Shown here piece after piece: positions 1-7,124 of a DNA stretch of 64,000 nucleotides; position 1 is the stretch's first letter; each line of letters starts with the position of its first letter. The stretch spans positions 1 through 64,000 of the forward strand of contig PMTM01000004.1 of assembly GCA_003167365.1 (NCBI GenBank). Reading direction: 5' to 3'. Both the position numbers and the translations under genes were made by a program. Origin of the DNA: Spartobacteria bacterium. GTDB lineage: Bacteria > Verrucomicrobiota > Verrucomicrobiia > Chthoniobacterales > UBA10450. The notes beneath the pieces were generated by a model that did no database searches, was not told the DNA's origin, and saw only the letters and a program-made list of their open reading frames with translations.

Positions 1-38
1 GATTACGCGGATAGCACGGATGGCGACCTGATTTATCT

Positions 39-174
39 GCCCGAGGAAGCCGCTGACGCGGTCGAGGAACCGGCTGACATGCCCGAGGAGGTCGCTGTCA
101 CGGTCGAGGAATGGATTTACGCGCCCGAGAAATCGATTTTTGTGGCCGAGAAATGCGCTGTCGCGCTCGAGGAA
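39..174. repeat. Degenerate 21-bp tandem repeat, about seven units
   Basis: The motif CGAGGAA, or its variants CGAGGAG and CGAGAAA, begins at 42, 63, 84, 105, 126, 147 and 168, which is exactly every 21 bases. Frame 1 on the plus strand stays open from base 1 to a stop near 237 and would read as heptads such as PEEAADA, VEEPADM and PEEVAVT. The array is bracketed by copies of the dispersed GATTACGCGG repeat. It may be the tail of a coding region cut by the window edge, or a non-coding minisatellite. I see no other gene in 1-354. Confidence 0.75.
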
Positions 175-180
175 GAAGAT

Positions 181-210
181 TTAACCGCGGATGACACGGA
201 TGGCGCGGAT
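181..210 (+). repeat. Dispersed repeat family A copy
   Basis: Reads TTAACCGCGGATGACACGGA and continues with another GCGGAT unit. It matches the family A consensus (GATTACGCGGAT with ACACGGAT). A second partial copy occupies bases 1-22, on the other side of the 21-bp tandem array. Confidence 0.7.
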
Positions 211-278
211 GAAGAGGGGATTAATTCAAGGATATGACGATCTGAAGAAAGAGTTCCTAAGCTCCTGCTTTAGATTCT

Positions 279-326
279 TATCCGTGTACATCCGCTGCCT
301 GCCCGCCGTGGCGGGTAATCCGTGAT
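279..326 (-). repeat. Family A copy interrupted by the palindrome CCCGCCGTGGCGGG
   Basis: On the minus strand this is the family A repeat with the 14-bp palindrome (302-315) inserted in it. The copy at 10171-10217 has the same arrangement. It lies directly upstream of the gene starting at 355 and is oriented like the other leader copies. Confidence 0.65.
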
Positions 327-354
327 TAAAGGAACATGTAGGTGGTATTTTCTC

Positions 355-771
355 ATGGCTAAGCCTATGAAATGCAAATTTGCGCTCCTTTTGATTATCG
401 TCTTGAGCTGGACTGGGAGTTGGACAGTTCGGGCGACTGATTACGCAGATCCCGCGGACATTATTCAACGCAATCGGGAACGGAATCAAGCCATGCAGGG
501 CACCAGCATTGAGGTGGATGGGATGATTGAGAGCGCCAAGCCAGGGAATCCGGGCTGGTATAGCATTTTCCTCGAACTGGATAACGGAAACCAGCTAACT
601 CTGATTGTCTATCCCAAGACAAAGTTCTGGGCCAATTACAAACCACTGGACGCTGCTTCGGCTTACAAGCGTTTCGTGCATGGCCAAAAACTAAGGATTA
701 TGCACAATACTTTTCTCGATACTTATCTAAAACACGAGATGATCACGGACATGATGTTCGTAGATAAATAG
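355..771 (+). CDS. Hypothetical secreted protein
   Basis: The product is 138 residues. A signal peptide is clear: MAKPMKCK, then the hydrophobic run FALLLIIVLSWTG, with cleavage likely before ATDYADPAD. The mature part is about 110 residues, mixed alpha/beta in composition, with no catalytic motif I recognise. I chose the ATG at 355 because AGGTGG lies nine bases upstream. An ATG at 322 is in frame, but it would put 11 polar residues before the signal peptide. The bases coding for TDYADPAD resemble the dispersed family A repeat, so that repeat may have contributed coding sequence. The function is unknown and probably periplasmic. Confidence 0.6.
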   Translation: MAKPMKCKFALLLIIVLSWTGSWTVRATDYADPADIIQRNRERNQAMQGTSIEVDGMIESAKPGNPGWYSIFLELDNGNQLTLIVYPKTKFWANYKPLDAASAYKRFVHGQKLRIMHNTFLDTYLKHEMITDMMFVDK

Positions 772-872
772 CGCGGGTTACCCTTCACGATCACCTTTCC
801 TACTCCTATCCCACGAAATACTTCTTCACCTTCCTCTTTCTCTTCTTCTTCCTCGCCCTTGCGCAGGCAGAC

Positions 873-1223
873 GTGAACCCGCTCAACGGCCTCTGGGTGG
901 TGTCCGGACCGCAGGAGGGTCTCACGCGTCTCTCCGTCAACCGACAAAAGGGCGAAGCCTGGATTGAAGCATGGGGTAATCTCCAGGCGCCAGATCATGA
1001 TTGGGGCCAGAGCGCCCTAACCTGCTACAGCACGCGGAAGAACGGCACGGTGCCGGATCGCGCGCTGGCCATTTGGGACACTAGCTCCGCCCACACCGTC
1101 CTGATCTTGCAGATCAGTCCCGACGGAGAGCATGTTAAGGTGGAGATATTCACCAATTTTAAGGACGACTCGGGACGTACCAATTACGCGACAGAGGTGG
1201 AACTGGTGCGGGCGAAAACGTAG
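873..1223 (+). CDS. Hypothetical secreted protein with an unresolved 5-prime end
   Basis: From the GTG at 873 the product is 116 residues beginning MNPLNGLWVVSGPQEG. The same frame is open upstream to a stop at 765. Between about 816 and 872 it encodes KYFFTFLFLFFFLALAQAD, a typical signal peptide core with an ALAQA-D cleavage site. No ATG, GTG or TTG precedes this stretch in frame; only ATA at 768 is available. The true product therefore probably starts upstream at an unusual codon, or a sequence change has removed the start. The mature domain (GLWVVSGPQEGLTRLSV to VELVRAKT) looks like a small beta protein of unknown role. Confidence 0.55.
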   Translation: MNPLNGLWVVSGPQEGLTRLSVNRQKGEAWIEAWGNLQAPDHDWGQSALTCYSTRKNGTVPDRALAIWDTSSAHTVLILQISPDGEHVKVEIFTNFKDDSGRTNYATEVELVRAKT

Positions 1224-1346
1224 AATCGAAGGTCTCTCGTTCTTTGTTTCTGCGGGCGTGGCCGAATACGATCTTTACGCGGATTGCGCAGATCGTTTTC
1301 TGAATTCTCGCTTTCTTTAATGGCTGTTGCCTTGCCATGATCTGGC

Positions 1347-2219
1347 ATGCTGACCATCGAAAACGTTTCGAAAAGATTTCGCGGCGGGAACTATGGTGTG
1401 CGCGATCTTTCGTTGGAAGTGAAGTCCGGCGTCGTTGGATTGCTCGGGCCGAATGGGGCGGGGAAGACGACGCTGATGCAAATGATCGCGACGATTACGC
1501 GGCCGACGAGCGGCCGTATCCTGTTTCGCGGCGAGGATGTGGTGAAGCGGCCGAACGCGCTGCGGCGCAAACTCGGTTATCTGCCGCAGGATTTTGGCGT
1601 CTATGATAATCTGACGGCAACCGAATTTCTTACTTACTTCGCGGCGCTAAAAGGCGTGCGCTCGAAAAAGCGCGTGATGGAAATGCTCGAGAGCGTGAAT
1701 TTGCACGGCGTGGCCAATCGGACGGTGGGCGGGTTCTCGGGCGGAATGAAGCAGCGGCTCGGAATCGCACAGGCGTTGATCAACGATCCCGAGCTTGTGA
1801 TTGTGGATGAACCCACGGCCGGCCTTGATCCGGAGGAGCGCGTGCGCTTCCGAAATGTCTTGTCCGAGATCGGCTTTGGGAAGCTGGTGATTCTATCTAC
1901 GCACATTGTCTCGGACGTGGAATCGATCGCCACTGAGATCGCGGTGATGAAGAATGGTTCGCTGCTCACGATGGCAACACCGGAGACGATGTTGCGGACG
2001 TGTGCAGGCAACGTTTGGCAAAGCGTGGTGGCATCCGAGCAATTCGATCAGCTGCGGACCACGCTCAAAATCTCGAGCGCAGTCCGAAAACCGGATGGAG
2101 TGCACATCCGATTCGTCGGACCGTCACCGGAGATTGCCGCCACTGCGGCCGAGCCTGAATTAGAAGATGCGTTTCTTTATTTGATGAACTCCGGCAACGC
2201 AGATCAATCGCCGGCATGA
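1347..2219 (+). CDS. ABC transporter ATP-binding protein
   Basis: The product is 290 residues and cytoplasmic. It carries Walker A (GPNGAGKTT, near residue 34), a Q-loop (GYLPQDF), the signature FSGGMKQR, Walker B (LVIVDEPTAGLDP) and an H-loop (ILSTHIVSDVE). The order and the DEPTAGLDP form are those of ABC-2 type export ATPases (CcmA/NatA/YhaQ-like). The last four bases overlap the permease gene (ATGA, 2216-2219), so the two are probably translated together as one exporter. The substrate cannot be read from the sequence. The last 90 residues are a variable C-terminal extension common in this group. I take the ATG at 1347 because the nucleotide-binding domain starts at once (MLTIENVSKRF). Confidence 0.9.
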   Translation: MLTIENVSKRFRGGNYGVRDLSLEVKSGVVGLLGPNGAGKTTLMQMIATITRPTSGRILFRGEDVVKRPNALRRKLGYLPQDFGVYDNLTATEFLTYFAALKGVRSKKRVMEMLESVNLHGVANRTVGGFSGGMKQRLGIAQALINDPELVIVDEPTAGLDPEERVRFRNVLSEIGFGKLVILSTHIVSDVESIATEIAVMKNGSLLTMATPETMLRTCAGNVWQSVVASEQFDQLRTTLKISSAVRKPDGVHIRFVGPSPEIAATAAEPELEDAFLYLMNSGNADQSPA

Positions 2220-3784
2220 TTGCTTCACTCTCACGCATCGGCGCCATCGTCGGCGTGGATTTCCGGCTCCGGTTCCGGCGGGTCTCGACCGTAATCGTGT
2301 TTCTATTGCTAAGCGCGTTTGCTTACGTCTGGATTCCTGCGCCTTCTACTGGCCGGGCGCTTATCCAGATCAATGGCCAGCGCGCCATCAATAACTCGGG
2401 TGCAATCGGTCTCGGCACAGCATCCATTGGCATGATATTCGTCGGCCTTTTTGGTTACTACGTGATCTCCAATGCGATTCGACGCGACGTCATCACGCGC
2501 TGCGGAGTCATCGCGGCTTCGACCCCAATGCGTTCCGGCGAATACTTGCTCGGCAAGTTCTTCGGCAACCTCGCGTTTCTCGCGACCTTCGTCTGCGGCT
2601 TTATGCTAAGCTCGATGGTAATGCTCGCCGTCCGTGGCGAAGCGCGGCTCGAGCCATTCGTGTTTATCGAGCAATACCTGCTCCTCACTCCCGCCGCGAT
2701 TGTCTTCGTCTCCGCGATTGCGGTCCTGTTCGAATCGATTCCGTGGCTCTCCGGAAAATTCGGCGACGTCGTATATTTCTTCCTCTGGACGGCGGTGATC
2801 GGCCTCGTGGTCGCGAACGAGACTAGCCACGGTCGAATAAACTGGGCGCGCTGCTTCGATTTCACCGGGTTCGGATTCATGATCGACCAGCTGCAGCGGA
2901 CGTTGCACACGGAATCGGTATCGATCGGTGCGTCGCCTTTCGATCCGACGAAACCGCCGATTCTCTTTAACGGACTGACTTTGACGCGTGAATGGGTCCT
3001 GCCTCGGCTGATCTCGGTGCTGGCTCCGTTGTCGTTGCTGCCCATCGCGGCGCTGTTTTTCCACCGTTTCGATCCCGTGCGAACTCGACGCATCTCCGGG
3101 AAGGGTGGCCGAAATTGGATCGGCAAAATTCAAAATCTTTTCAAACCATTGAGCCGGCGCGCGGTTGCGCTCATGATGGTCCCGAGCCGAGGAGGCTCAT
3201 TCGTCGGCGCGATGTGGATCGATGCCGTGCTCACTTTTACGCTCTTTCCGTTCGTGTTCGTGACGTTCGTCGCGATTACAATCGTGAGCTTCTTCGCACC
3301 GCTCGCCGCGACTTTGCCGATCGTGTTTGCGGCGCTCGCTCTCATCGTCTCCGATGTCGCGACACGCGATGCGCGCGCCGGAACGACGGCCAGCGTGCGC
3401 TCAATCTCGCGTCTGCGCGAAAACTATGTTTGGTGGAAGCTCGGTTCCACGTGCCTGCTCAGTTTCCTTCTGTGCGCTGCGCCGCTCGCCCGGACGATCT
3501 GGCATGGGCCGCTTGCGTTTGCCGCTCTCATCTGCGGCATTGTGTTCATTGCCTCGACGTCGACGGCGCTCGGTGTCACGACCGCGAATCCAAAAACTTT
3601 CATCGTTGGATTTCTGACATTCTGGTATGTGGTCGTGAACGGTCACGGAGCGAATCCGATGTTGGATTTCGCAGGCTTCTACGGCCGCTTCACCACGGCG
3701 ACCATCTGTATCTACGCAGTTATCAGTGTGTTGGCGATTGGATTTGCGCAGTTGTTCTATCGCGCGCGCCTGGCGCGAATGTAA
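2216..3784 (+). CDS. ABC-2 type permease, large variant
   Basis: The product is 522 residues and strongly hydrophobic, with roughly 10-12 membrane segments in two halves. The first half runs from VSTVIVFLLLSAFAYVWIP to the segments near residue 190. The second starts after a polar loop (RRISGKGGRNWIGKIQNLF). Its start codon overlaps the stop of the ATPase gene at 1347-2219, so this is the membrane half of the same exporter. Residues 85-110 (YYVISNAIRRDVITRCGVIAAS) resemble the cytoplasmic loop that couples ABC-2 permeases to their ATPase. Export of a peptide, ion or lipid would all fit. The gene ends 13 bases before a convergent small membrane gene. Confidence 0.8.
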   Translation: MIASLSRIGAIVGVDFRLRFRRVSTVIVFLLLSAFAYVWIPAPSTGRALIQINGQRAINNSGAIGLGTASIGMIFVGLFGYYVISNAIRRDVITRCGVIAASTPMRSGEYLLGKFFGNLAFLATFVCGFMLSSMVMLAVRGEARLEPFVFIEQYLLLTPAAIVFVSAIAVLFESIPWLSGKFGDVVYFFLWTAVIGLVVANETSHGRINWARCFDFTGFGFMIDQLQRTLHTESVSIGASPFDPTKPPILFNGLTLTREWVLPRLISVLAPLSLLPIAALFFHRFDPVRTRRISGKGGRNWIGKIQNLFKPLSRRAVALMMVPSRGGSFVGAMWIDAVLTFTLFPFVFVTFVAITIVSFFAPLAATLPIVFAALALIVSDVATRDARAGTTASVRSISRLRENYVWWKLGSTCLLSFLLCAAPLARTIWHGPLAFAALICGIVFIASTSTALGVTTANPKTFIVGFLTFWYVVVNGHGANPMLDFAGFYGRFTTATICIYAVISVLAIGFAQLFYRARLARM

Positions 3785-3796
3785 AAGGGCAGAGCA

Positions 3797-4114
3797 CTAC
3801 ATCATTTTCGGATGCCACAGGAGCATGAAGAGCAGAATTAAAATAAGAAAGCCACCGCCGACGATGATCTGGACTAGAGCCAGAATGGACATGAGCCGGT
3901 AGAGAAAAGATTTTCGCCAAACCCAGTATGCAATCACGCTGACGATTGCGATCGGCTCGAAGATGGCCAGCACCAGGTTAACGATGTTGGGATCGTTTAT
4001 TTGGTAACGGTTCGTCAGCCAGCCGCCGGTTATGAGATGCCAATAGACGAACACGGCGGCGATCAACTGAACGACGGAAAAAGCTACTGCTTTCGACCGG
4101 AGAGACATCGGCAA
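3797..4114 (-). CDS. Small membrane protein of unknown function
   Basis: The product is 105 residues with three or four predicted membrane segments: AVAFSVVQLIAAVFVYWH, IVNLVLAIFEPIAIVSVIAY and ILALVQIIVGGGFLILILLF. I recognise no family motif. It lies 16 bases downstream of kmo on the same strand and may share its transcript, but nothing in it ties it to kynurenine metabolism. It is convergent with the ABC permease. Confidence 0.65.
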   Translation of the reverse strand: MPMSLRSKAVAFSVVQLIAAVFVYWHLITGGWLTNRYQINDPNIVNLVLAIFEPIAIVSVIAYWVWRKSFLYRLMSILALVQIIVGGGFLILILLFMLLWHPKMM

Positions 4115-4129
4115 AAGTTGCGAAATGGA

Positions 4130-5491
4130 TCAGACAATTAGTCGGATCATTACGAATGCGGCGATCAGCATGAGGAACACTAGACTGCTATAGACAATGC
4201 CATTTTGGAAGCGGGCACGTTTGGCTGCGACCGCATACGGCATTCGCGTGAACGTGACCATGGTGTAAAGCGGTAGATAAATTCCGGGCAGCAGGCCTTC
4301 GAGGAAGTGATCGAGTTTCTTTTTCGCGCGAAATATTTTCGACGCGGTTTTGTCGCGCATCTCGATGAAGTTGTGGACGGCGAGGGCGGCGAGCGCATCG
4401 GCGTTTTCTTTCCGCCGGGAAAAATATTCGGCGAAGGCGCGCTCACGGTTATCCGGGAATTCGGCCAGGCATTCGTCGAGCACGACGCAATCTTCGAACG
4501 CCGCGTTCATACCCTGACCGTAGAACGGCACGACCGCGTGGGCGGCGTCACCGACGAGCGCGACCCTGTCTTTATAATACCAGGGCGCGCAGCGAATGGT
4601 CACGAGCGATCCGGTTGGATTGTTTTTAAAATCGTCGAGCAACGCCGGCATGAGCGGGACGGCGTCGGGGAATTCTTCCCGGAAAAAGTCGAAAACTTCG
4701 TCGTCGGTCTTGGTTGATATCCCGCCACGGCGGGACGCGACTGACTCTTCCCAGAAGAGCGTACAAGTGAACGAGCCGTCGGGGTTGGGCAGCGCGATCA
4801 TCATGAAACTTTTGCGTGGCCAGATGTGGAGCGCATTCTTTTCCATTCGCCATGAACCATCCGGCGTCGGCGGGATGGTGAGCTCTTTGTAACCGTGAGC
4901 GAGATAACTCTCGTCGTACTCAAACTCTGCGAGTTGTTTTCGCATCGATTGACGCACGGCGGAGAACGCGCCGTCGACGCCGACCACGGCGTCGCCGGAG
5001 GCGACGATGAGTTGAGGTGTTGAGGTGTTGAGAGGTTGAGAGGGGGAAGTGTTGAGGAGTTGAGCGGTAGCAGAGTCAAAATCGACATCGGTGCAGCGAT
5101 GATTGAAATGCACGCGCACATTCGGATAGCGCTGCGCCGCTTCGATCACGGTCGTGTTGAGCGCGGCGCGGCCGATCGAGTTGATGTAATTTTTTGGGTC
5201 GCGATCGTACGGGGAAAAGATGGTGCGCGATCCCGCGCCTGCGGGATGGATCATCCGGCCGCGCATCGGGATGGCGTGTTTGAGTACTTCATCGGCGATG
5301 CCGAGCTGCTGGAGCGCGTGAATCCCGCGGGTCGAGAGCGCGAGATTGATCGAGCGTCCGCCTACCATGTTGCCTTCGCGCGGATCGGCGCGGCGTTCGT
5401 AAAGATCGACCTCGTAGCCGCGCCGTCCCATATACGCGGCGAGCAAACCGCCCGCTAAGCCGCTACCAACGAGAACAAACTTTGTCGCCAT
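4130..5491 (-). CDS. kmo: Kynurenine 3-monooxygenase
   Basis: The product is 453 residues, the usual length for the family. It is an FAD monooxygenase that hydroxylates L-kynurenine to 3-hydroxykynurenine using NADPH and O2. Visible signs are the N-terminal Rossmann motif VLVGSGLAGGLLA, the KMO motif GRSINLALSTRG, the DG motif (VVGVDGAFSAVR), the second FAD motif (VALVGDAAHAVVPFYGQGMN) and a hydrophobic C-terminal tail (LVFLMLIAAFVMIRLIV) like that of membrane-bound KMOs. Residues about 144-161 (QLLNTSPSQPLNTSTPQ) come from a tandem CTCAAC-type repeat at 5010-5064. Another stretch (SRRGGIS) comes from the palindrome CCCGCCACGGCGGG at 4721-4734. Both are in frame and look like repeat insertions. 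kynU is nearby on the same strand. Confidence 0.93.
   Translation of the reverse strand: MATKFVLVGSGLAGGLLAAYMGRRGYEVDLYERRADPREGNMVGGRSINLALSTRGIHALQQLGIADEVLKHAIPMRGRMIHPAGAGSRTIFSPYDRDPKNYINSIGRAALNTTVIEAAQRYPNVRVHFNHRCTDVDFDSATAQLLNTSPSQPLNTSTPQLIVASGDAVVGVDGAFSAVRQSMRKQLAEFEYDESYLAHGYKELTIPPTPDGSWRMEKNALHIWPRKSFMMIALPNPDGSFTCTLFWEESVASRRGGISTKTDDEVFDFFREEFPDAVPLMPALLDDFKNNPTGSLVTIRCAPWYYKDRVALVGDAAHAVVPFYGQGMNAAFEDCVVLDECLAEFPDNRERAFAEYFSRRKENADALAALAVHNFIEMRDKTASKIFRAKKKLDHFLEGLLPGIYLPLYTMVTFTRMPYAVAAKRARFQNGIVYSSLVFLMLIAAFVMIRLIV
4721..4734. repeat. Short palindrome CCCGCCACGGCGGG inside kmo
   Basis: The same 14-bp palindrome occurs at 302-315 and 10183-10196 outside genes. Here it is in frame and codes for part of SRRGGIS. 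Confidence 0.65.
5010..5064. repeat. CTCAAC-type tandem repeat inside kmo
   Basis: On the minus strand the units read CTCAACACCTCAACACCTCA and similar. Two near-identical peptide units result (LNTSPSQP, LNTSTPQL). The reading frame is kept. Confidence 0.7.
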
Positions 5492-5502
5492 TCAGCAGAA
5501 TG

Positions 5503-5533
5503 GTTAACCGCGGATTACGCGGATATCACGGAT
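5503..5533 (-). repeat. Family A leader repeat upstream of kmo
   Basis: On the gene strand it reads ATCCGCGTAATCCGCGGTTA and ends 11 bases before the kmo ATG. The gap 5492-5639 holds this copy and a short A/C-rich stretch; I see nothing else there. Confidence 0.8.
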
Positions 5534-5639
5534 AATCAATCAAACCGTCTCGCACAAAGTCCACTAAGGACACAAGGATCAGCTCGATCTCAAACCGTAG
5601 GAGATGGCACCATGGCTGCTAAACTGAGCGCTACCTACA

Positions 5640-6035
5640 ATGGAATCTAAGCCAGGCGGCCATACTCTCGAATTAAAAGCCATTCTGGTGGTCGATGATG
5701 ACAAGCAACTTGCGTCCGCCTTGCAGTGGATCTTGGCGGACGAAAATTTTCTCGTCGATATCGCCTATGACGGTGAGGAAGCGCTCACCAAGGTCAAGGC
5801 GCATGAGTACAACGCCGTCATCTGCGATATGAAAATGCCGCGCATGCGCGGAGACGAATTTTATCTCAAGGCCAGGGATGTGCGCCCAAGCGTGTCAGAT
5901 CGATTCATCTTTATTACCGGTTTCGCCACCGATCCGCACATCACTTCCTTTTTCAACCGGCATGAAGTGAAGTATCTGGTCAAACCTTTTGCCATTGAGG
6001 GATTGATCAACTGCGTCAAAGAATTGTTCTGCTAA
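5640..6035 (+). CDS. Single-domain response regulator (CheY-like receiver)
   Basis: The product is 131 residues, a receiver domain alone with no output domain. The acidic cluster VVDDDK is at residues 18-22, the phospho-acceptor Asp63 lies in VICDMKMPRMRG, Thr93 in FITGFA and Lys115 in LVKPFA. All the residues needed for phosphorylation and switching are therefore present. No histidine kinase lies within the window, so its partner is unknown. It sits alone between kmo and a DoxX gene on the opposite strand. An ATG at 5640 with a 13-residue lead before the domain is reasonable. Confidence 0.85.
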   Translation: MESKPGGHTLELKAILVVDDDKQLASALQWILADENFLVDIAYDGEEALTKVKAHEYNAVICDMKMPRMRGDEFYLKARDVRPSVSDRFIFITGFATDPHITSFFNRHEVKYLVKPFAIEGLINCVKELFC

Positions 6036-6083
6036 TCCCCATTCGCCAACGCTACAGCGCGAGTAAAAGTGTTGCGAGCGAGT

Positions 6084-6455
6084 TTACGGTTGGAAGATGG
6101 CGGGGAAGCGATCGCGATGCGCCCAGAGGAGAAAGAGCGCGAGAACTGAGATGACGCAGGCCATCGGGAGACCGTTTTGGTCGAGAAGGATGTGATACAG
6201 CATGATGTTCGCGATCACCGGGCCGAGAAGGGTGAGGCCGAGCGGGACGAAGCATCCGATGAGCAGGAGCAGGCCGCCGACGACTTGGAGAATCGCGATC
6301 GGATAAATGTAGCCGCTTGTAATGAGCGCTCCGATGAACGCGCCGGCCTGACCTTGCATTGGTGGCATCGGAATGAAGTGCAGGAAGGCGTTGGATCCGA
6401 AGACGACGAACACGAGCCCGAGCAAAAGTCGAACGATGATGATGGCGTATTTCAT
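6084..6455 (-). CDS. DoxX-family membrane protein
   Basis: The product is 123 residues with four membrane segments: AIIIVRLLLGLVFVVFGSNAF, FIGALITSGYIYPIAILQVV, GGLLLLIGCFVPLGLTLLGPV and ACVISVLALFLLWAHRD. The layout, including the RLLLGLVFVVFGSNAFLHFIP start and the GY-YP-A--Q---G---L core, matches the DoxX/DoxD-like family of inner-membrane proteins. The biochemical role of this family is poorly defined; links to thiosulfate or redox metabolism are known for some members. I chose the ATG at 6455 (MKYAII); an upstream in-frame ATG at 6503 adds only polar residues. Confidence 0.75.
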   Translation of the reverse strand: MKYAIIIVRLLLGLVFVVFGSNAFLHFIPMPPMQGQAGAFIGALITSGYIYPIAILQVVGGLLLLIGCFVPLGLTLLGPVIANIMLYHILLDQNGLPMACVISVLALFLLWAHRDRFPAIFQP

Positions 6456-6578
6456 AGATGTTGATTTCACCGAAATTCTGAAACGCTGACAATCTGAAAT
6501 CAAAAATCAGGATTAGGGCAATTCGCCCTTCGTCGCCTAATCCGCTGGAGTTGCCGACAAAATTGTTGGCATAATCAC

Positions 6579-7124
6579 GTGATGTGGAGCCGAGATTTGT
6601 TTCAAGATTTCTGTCGCATCGCATTCCTGGTGGTCTTTGTTTGCCTTTGCTCATGCGACAATCTCTTCGGTCCCGATTTGAGGGAGATTGCGGGTGGTTA
6701 TCGCTTGAAACGAGCTGGCAATCCCGACCAATTTGCTCTGACCGTGCCATATGAGAGCGGTGGTCTCATCATAGATGAAATTGGCTGGCGTGAACCGATC
6801 ATCGTCGCGCGAGCTTCAGGATCAGAATATTGGGACGTTATTAACACCGCGCGCGCCCAACACATTCGCGTCAGTGACCAGGAGCGAAAATCAGATCCGG
6901 TTTATCAATCCATTCAGATAGAACCCGCGCAAGCGACTCTGGTAGTCCGGCGAGCGCGGTCGCCGCGGCGACGGCTGCTCGATCCGCCGATTATTGATGG
7001 TCGGCGAGAATTTTCGCGAAGCGCCAGACTTCGTGAAACGTATTGTAGAGCGGCGTTGGCGCGGCTCGGATCACATTCGGCTCGCGGAAATCGCATTTCA
7101 CGCCGGCTGCTTCGAGTTTCTTGA
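6579..7124 (+). CDS. Putative lipoprotein with a repeat-derived 3-prime end
   Basis: The N-terminus is a lipoprotein signal: a hydrophobic core (RIAFLVVFVCL) followed by the lipobox LCSC and DNLFGPDLREIAGGYRL. Residues up to about 120 look like a normal small extracytoplasmic domain. From base 6942 on, the frame runs through a GTAG-headed palindrome (6942-6975) and then antisense through the 3-prime end of kynU. The residues RRARSPRRRLLDPP and beyond are therefore unlikely to be original. The gene appears to have lost its own stop to a repeat insertion, giving a 134-base tail-to-tail overlap with kynU. Confidence 0.55.
   Translation: MMWSRDLFQDFCRIAFLVVFVCLCSCDNLFGPDLREIAGGYRLKRAGNPDQFALTVPYESGGLIIDEIGWREPIIVARASGSEYWDVINTARAQHIRVSDQERKSDPVYQSIQIEPAQATLVVRRARSPRRRLLDPPIIDGRREFSRSARLRETYCRAALARLGSHSARGNRISRRLLRVS
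6942..6975 (+). repeat. REP-like element in the 3-prime end of a lipoprotein gene
   Basis: GTAG at 6942-6945 is followed by the perfect palindrome GTCGCCGCGGCGAC (6959-6972). The palindrome core is shared with the REP copy at 17022-17047. Confidence 0.7.

Noticed and set aside
226-489. Minus-strand ORF over the first secreted protein
   Set aside because: No domain and low-complexity composition; it is antisense to a gene with a clear signal peptide.
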